The notes under the pieces: model-generated | What the model was told of the DNA's origin: nothing | Seen by the model: the letters and a program-made list of their open reading frames with translations, nothing else | Database searches by the model: none | Shown here: positions 60,131-64,000 of the stretch, in pieces | How positions within the stretch are numbered: the stretch's first letter is position 1 | How the letters are laid out: each line of letters starts with the position of its first letter | Origin: Talpa occidentalis | Taxonomy: Eukaryota > Chordata > Mammalia > Eulipotyphla > Talpidae | Length of the DNA: 64,000 bases | Reading direction: 5' to 3' | Assembly: GCF_014898055.3 (NCBI RefSeq) | Contig: NW_023601433.1 | Location: 17,966,141 to 18,030,140 of the forward strand | Position numbers and translations under genes: made by a program

Positions 60131-60249
60131 GTCTGTATGAGCTGTTGGCTGCTCTGCCAGCCCAGCTGCAGCCACATGTGGACAGCCAGGAAGACCTGAC
60201 CTTCCTCTGGGATATGTTTGGTGAAAAAAGCCTGCATTCACTAGTCAAG
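60131..60249 (+). CDS. MPP7: MPP7 coding exon 2 (codon 13 to residue 52, first L27 domain)
   Basis: This 119-base exon lies between a pyrimidine-rich acceptor (ttttcattttatag, ending 60130) and a donor (caag|gtaaac). Its first two bases complete the glycine codon begun at 45569. Thirty-nine further codons then read [17 protein letters not shown] and on to EKSLHSLVK, leaving phase 0. This is the start of the N-terminal L27 domain of MPP7. In the known family, that domain pairs with the L27 of DLG1 and helps build the DLG1-MPP7-LIN7 complex. No stop or frameshift is seen. The rest of the domain begins in the next exon (expected to start with isoleucine), which I did not find up to 64000. Reading on past the donor gives a non-MPP7 sequence and a stop, as expected for intron. 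Confidence 0.96.
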
Positions 60250-62789
60250 GTAAACCATGCTGATGTCAGATTCTTTTTGCGGAAAAACATATGGAAAAAT
60301 ATTTTGAGCGCCATCTAGTAAACCAGAGATCAAATTGTTGCTCTTTGAAAACAAAACAGCCTTGTTCTATTTCACTGATGGGCGTGGACGTTGTTAAAGA
60401 TCCTACCAAAAATACATCGATGATTTCACTTACTGGTAGCTATCTGGTTGTGCATGCTAATGCAGCAAACACGAGCTCACCCTTGTTTAGAAAAAGAATC
60501 CGAAATAGTCATAGGAAGGTTTAGACTTCTTTATGGTCAACATTCGTGGGCTGGAATTTAACTTAAATAAATAAATGTTCACAGCAAAAATTAGAAGGAA
60601 TATATTTTCTGAGGTTAAGGATGGCAGCGGTTCAGTAGCCACATTAATTTAAAATAATTTCCTTTAACAAAGTCAACTGAAACTTTAGCAAGCCTTTTTA
60701 CCCCCCTTGGCAAAACGCCATGGAAATGGTATTTTGTGTATAAATACTCTGAAGTTAAACACGAATAAAAACAGTTTTGGAGACAGTTGCCGTAAAGCAT
60801 CATGCCATGAAAACGATCAGCCACCAGAAATTAGATCTCGCCACACAGCAACCCTGGAAGTGATCAAAACTCTTAAAATAGTAAAATGAGAACAAGAAGC
60901 TTACTGGAAAATATGCCACTCTTGCCTCTGGAAATATGAATTATATTTTTTCATTTAACTCAAGCTGAAAGAAATTTAGTCTTAACTTGAGTCTGCTGGA
61001 GATAGAAACCTGCAATGCCTCCACAATAGACAGATCTAGATTTAATTCTGCTAAATTCATTAGCCGTCTGTGGTGATAGGTTTTTAATTGCTATAGAGTC
61101 TTGGAGAATGAGATGCAGTGAGTGCTTCACAAGGCAGGATTCTTAGTCCATTTTTTACCCTTCAGATTTGCTGAGATTAGTGCTCCTCCAGCCGTGGCAA
61201 TTCTCAAGACGTGGAGGTGTAGACCTGTGGCTGTTTCCTAGCAGTATCGTTAAAAGCTAGGGTGTTACCTTTATTTATTTATTTATTTAGTTTTCTACAG
61301 CCAAGATATCATTGTGTTCTAAATAATTTTAGTTGCTTTCCCGGTATGTGTTAGAAATGGTTTGGGGATTATAAAAAAATGGATGAAATTCGTGAATTGC
61401 TGAGGCAGTCATAAAAACATTCCTGTGTTGAATGTATGGAAGTAGGATAGCTGTGGATTTGTTCAGATGGATTTCATCTTTTGATAAGAGGAATAAAAGA
61501 TATTTCAAGGGGCAAAAGCCTCTTTACCATTAACTATACATTCCCCCAAACAATGATGTATTGTGTATTTATATTTGTAATGTAGCTACCATCCTCTTTC
61601 CTTACTTATAAAATGAAAATTATATTATTGGCTAAATTATTTGTGAGCTTCAAATAAAATAGTGGAGATCTTAGTTCGTTGATAATATATTAGTTGGACA
61701 TATATAAACAGACACTATTAAGCATCAAGGAAACAAGGAAAAATTTAATTATTGTAGCATGTGAAGACCCAAAAAACAACAGAATTGGTTATTTCTGTTA
61801 AAAAGAATAAAATTAATGTGTGAAAAAATTCTTAGTTACACTGGCTTTTGAGTTTTAATCACAGGTTTTTTTTTTTTCCGAAGTATTTTCAGTCAAATGG
61901 TTAGGAAGCACACGGAGGGTATTGATGCCTGGTTTCATAAAAACAGTGAAGAGAATAAACTAATGTCAGCACACACAATTACATGTGTATCATTCCAAAT
62001 GTTTTTTACTAATTGCTATCAAGTGTATTTTTAAAAACTAGTTTTGTTTTTTACTTTTACTTTGTTTTTTACCATAAGTAAAATTTCTTAATAGTTTCCC
62101 ACACTCGAAACTTTTTATCACATGTAGACCTCAAGTGTGTCCTTTGACCAAGCTAGTAGTTTTCAAGTAAGCAAAGCCTAAAATGCTCCCAGGAGGCTGG
62201 CTCATGGCATTGTAGTTTTAAACACTGGAACAAACCACTGAACTGTATGCCAGCAGTCTCTGGTTCGGGTGGAGAATGGAAGCCTTCAGCTTTTGTGCAT
62301 AAATCTGAGTAGAGCAAAAGGAGTTTGTTTGAAAAGATCTTTTCAAGAGTGAATCAAAATGTACTTTGATGTTATGCTCTTTTACCTGCTGTTGATGCTA
62401 TTGGTATGTGATTTAGAACTGGGTGAACTAAACTCCATTTTATTCTAGCACAAAATTTCCATAGTTGTCATTTTAATTGGTGTTAAAAAAGGATATTAAA
62501 TGACTACAAAATTTTAGATACATATAACTTGATGGTCTAACATAAAATAAACTTAATAAGAGACGATTTTGACATTGCAGTCTGTGACAGGTATAGCCTC
62601 TGTGGGAGTTCTAGCCACACTCTGGCAGTAATGCTATGGAATATGAGCTTGTCATTGGGAAGGAAATAAGATGTTCCTTTAAATTGTTAGCAGCAGCAGA
62701 TATTTAAGGATTTTTTCCCCCAGGAATTTTATTTACTTATTTAAATTATATGTTTATTATTAAAATTTAAATTATGTTTTAAATTTAAA

Positions 62790-63830
62790 TTTAAATTATA
62801 TATTTTTTATTAAGATAACATTGGTTTATAGCACTGCATATGTTTTAGGAGTATTGGTTCACATCTCTTCAGTTGAACTTAACCATACCACCCCTACCAC
62901 CACAGCACTCATAACCATAAAATTAAATACTTGTTTTTAATGGCATCTTTGGGGTTTTTTATGTATATGAATATGTCATCTACAAGTAGAGTTTTAGTTC
63001 TCTTCCAGTTTGGATTACTCATATCTTTTTCTTGTCTAGTTGTACTAGCTAGGACTTCCAGTACCAGTAGTGGTGAAACTGGACATCCTTGTCTTGCACC
63101 TGAGCTTAGAGGAAAAACTTTCAGTCTGTGATGTTAGCAATGGGTCTGTCATATGTGGCCTGTGCTTTGTTGAGGTGTGTTCATCTACCCCACTTTTGGG
63201 GAGTTTTTTTTTTTAAACATAAATGAATGTTAAATTCTATCAAATGCTTTCTCTGCATCTATTGATAGAATCACATGCTTTTTTTCCTTTTACTTTGGTG
63301 ATGTGGTGAATTACATTTTTGGATGTTGAACAATCCTTGTGCTTCTGGAATAAATCCCACTTGGTTATGATATATGTGATCCCTTTAACACATTGCTGAA
63401 TTTGGTTTGCTAAGATTTTGTTGAGGATTTTTGCACCTAAGTTTATATGGGAAATTGGTCTGTAGTTTTCTTTTTTGAGATGTCTTTGTCTGGTTTTAGT
63501 GTCAGGATGTTGGCTTCAAAAATGTTGTGTTTGGAAACATTTCCTCTTTTTCAGTTTTTTTGGAAGAATTTGAAAAAGATAGGTATTAGCTTGTCTTTGG
63601 ATGCTTGGTAGAACTGACCAGTGAAACCATCTGGTTCTGGGATTTTGATTTTGGGGGGAATTTTTGATGACACTTTCAATTTCCTTACTTGTAATTGGTC
63701 TGTTTAGGTATTCTCTTTCTTCCTCATTCAGTCTTGGAAGGATGTATATTTCTAAGAATTTTTCTTTTAGGTTGTTTATATTTGATACACTTGTTCATAG
63801 TAATCTCTTAAGATAACTCTGTTTTAGGTA
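62790..63830 (-). mobile_element. L1 fragment (3' UTR piece joined to ORF2 reverse-transcriptase part), minus strand
   Basis: 62800-62930 resembles an L1 3' UTR in reverse (gataacattggtttatagca). From 62940 the text is the antisense of the ORF2 reverse-transcriptase region (gaaactggacatccttgtct, tgggaaattggtctgtagtt, gaaaccatctggttctggga). The C-terminal part of ORF2 between the two is missing, so there is an internal deletion. Many stops. Confidence 0.85.
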
Positions 63831-63894
63831 GTAGTGTAATGTTGGTGTTACAGAATGAGTTCAGAAGTGCAATCTCTGCTTTTTTTTTTTTTTT

Positions 63895-64000
63895 AAGAGA
63901 GTGATCCCATTTAAAATCACATGAAAAAATTAATTTAAATACCTTGGAATAAGAGTGATCCCATTTAAAATCACATGAAAAAATTAATTTAAATACCTTG
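63895..64000 (+). mobile_element. L1 ORF2 piece in sense, tandemly duplicated
   Basis: gatcccatttaaaatcacat ... taaataccttggaataag resembles sense ORF2 wording (family: tcccatttacaatagc ... aaatacctaggaata). The same 54-base unit occurs twice (63901-63954, 63955-64000 and beyond the edge). Confidence 0.6.

Larger units (their letters stand above)
60250..64000 (+). other. MPP7: MPP7 intron after coding exon 2 (5' part only)
   Basis: Begins with the donor gtaaac and continues to the right edge. The stretch 60250-62780 is AT-rich with a short (TTTA)n at about 61271-61289. I see no further exon in it. The last 1.2 kb is L1-derived. Confidence 0.7.

Noticed and set aside
1..64000. CRISPR arrays, operons, bacterial or phage genes, rRNA
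   Set aside because: No regularly spaced repeats, no dense coding, no ribosome binding sites; repeat content and splice sites show mammalian nuclear DNA.

Overview
This is nuclear DNA of a placental mammal. It has the signature of mammalian intergenic/intronic sequence: no operons, spliced exons with AG/GT borders, ancient MIR and L2 repeats, L1 fragments, ERV-type LTRs and about 31 copies of one lineage-specific, tRNA-derived SINE (roughly one per 2 kb). The SINE has an RNA polymerase III A box and B box and a tail that reads (TAAA)n in sense. From memory, a SINE of this kind belongs to Laurasiatheria and most resembles SINEs of horseshoe/leaf-nosed bats (Rhin-1-like). That placement is inference and was not checked against a library.

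The only protein-coding gene I can support is the 5' end of MPP7 (a MAGUK scaffold protein) on the + strand. Coding exon 1 lies at 45533-45569 (exon about 45412-45569 including 5' UTR) and coding exon 2 at 60131-60249. They are joined in phase 1 across an intron of about 14.6 kb and together encode residues 1-52, up to and including most of the first L27 domain. I did not find the next exon before the window ends, so the following intron runs off the right edge. Positions 1-45411 are then 5' flank or 5'-UTR introns of MPP7, which is inference because no further UTR exon could be recognised.

Layout: 1-2050 is an inverted old L1. 2-15 kb is mostly unassigned sequence with MIRs, SINEs, a strong palindrome (11335-11558) and small tandem repeats. 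15150-15624 is a 475-bp element with 48-bp, nearly perfect terminal inverted repeats and a 4-bp flanking duplication. 16-25 kb holds an L2, MIRs and SINEs. 26-30 kb holds two inverted L1 3' halves. 30-41 kb is largely unassigned with a few repeats. 41.6-42.2 kb and 49.7-50.3 kb hold two related LTRs in opposite orientation on either side of MPP7 coding exon 1. 51.6-52.5 kb is a young 5'-truncated L1 with a clear 17-bp target duplication. 53-60 kb is intron, and 62.8-64 kb holds L1 pieces in head-to-head orientation.

I see no evidence of an undescribed gene system. The most interesting items are structural: the long-TIR element, the palindrome, and several unusual SINE events (shared 3' extension, a 3'-transduced tail with a triple target site, a head-only copy, and a dimer within a single target duplication).
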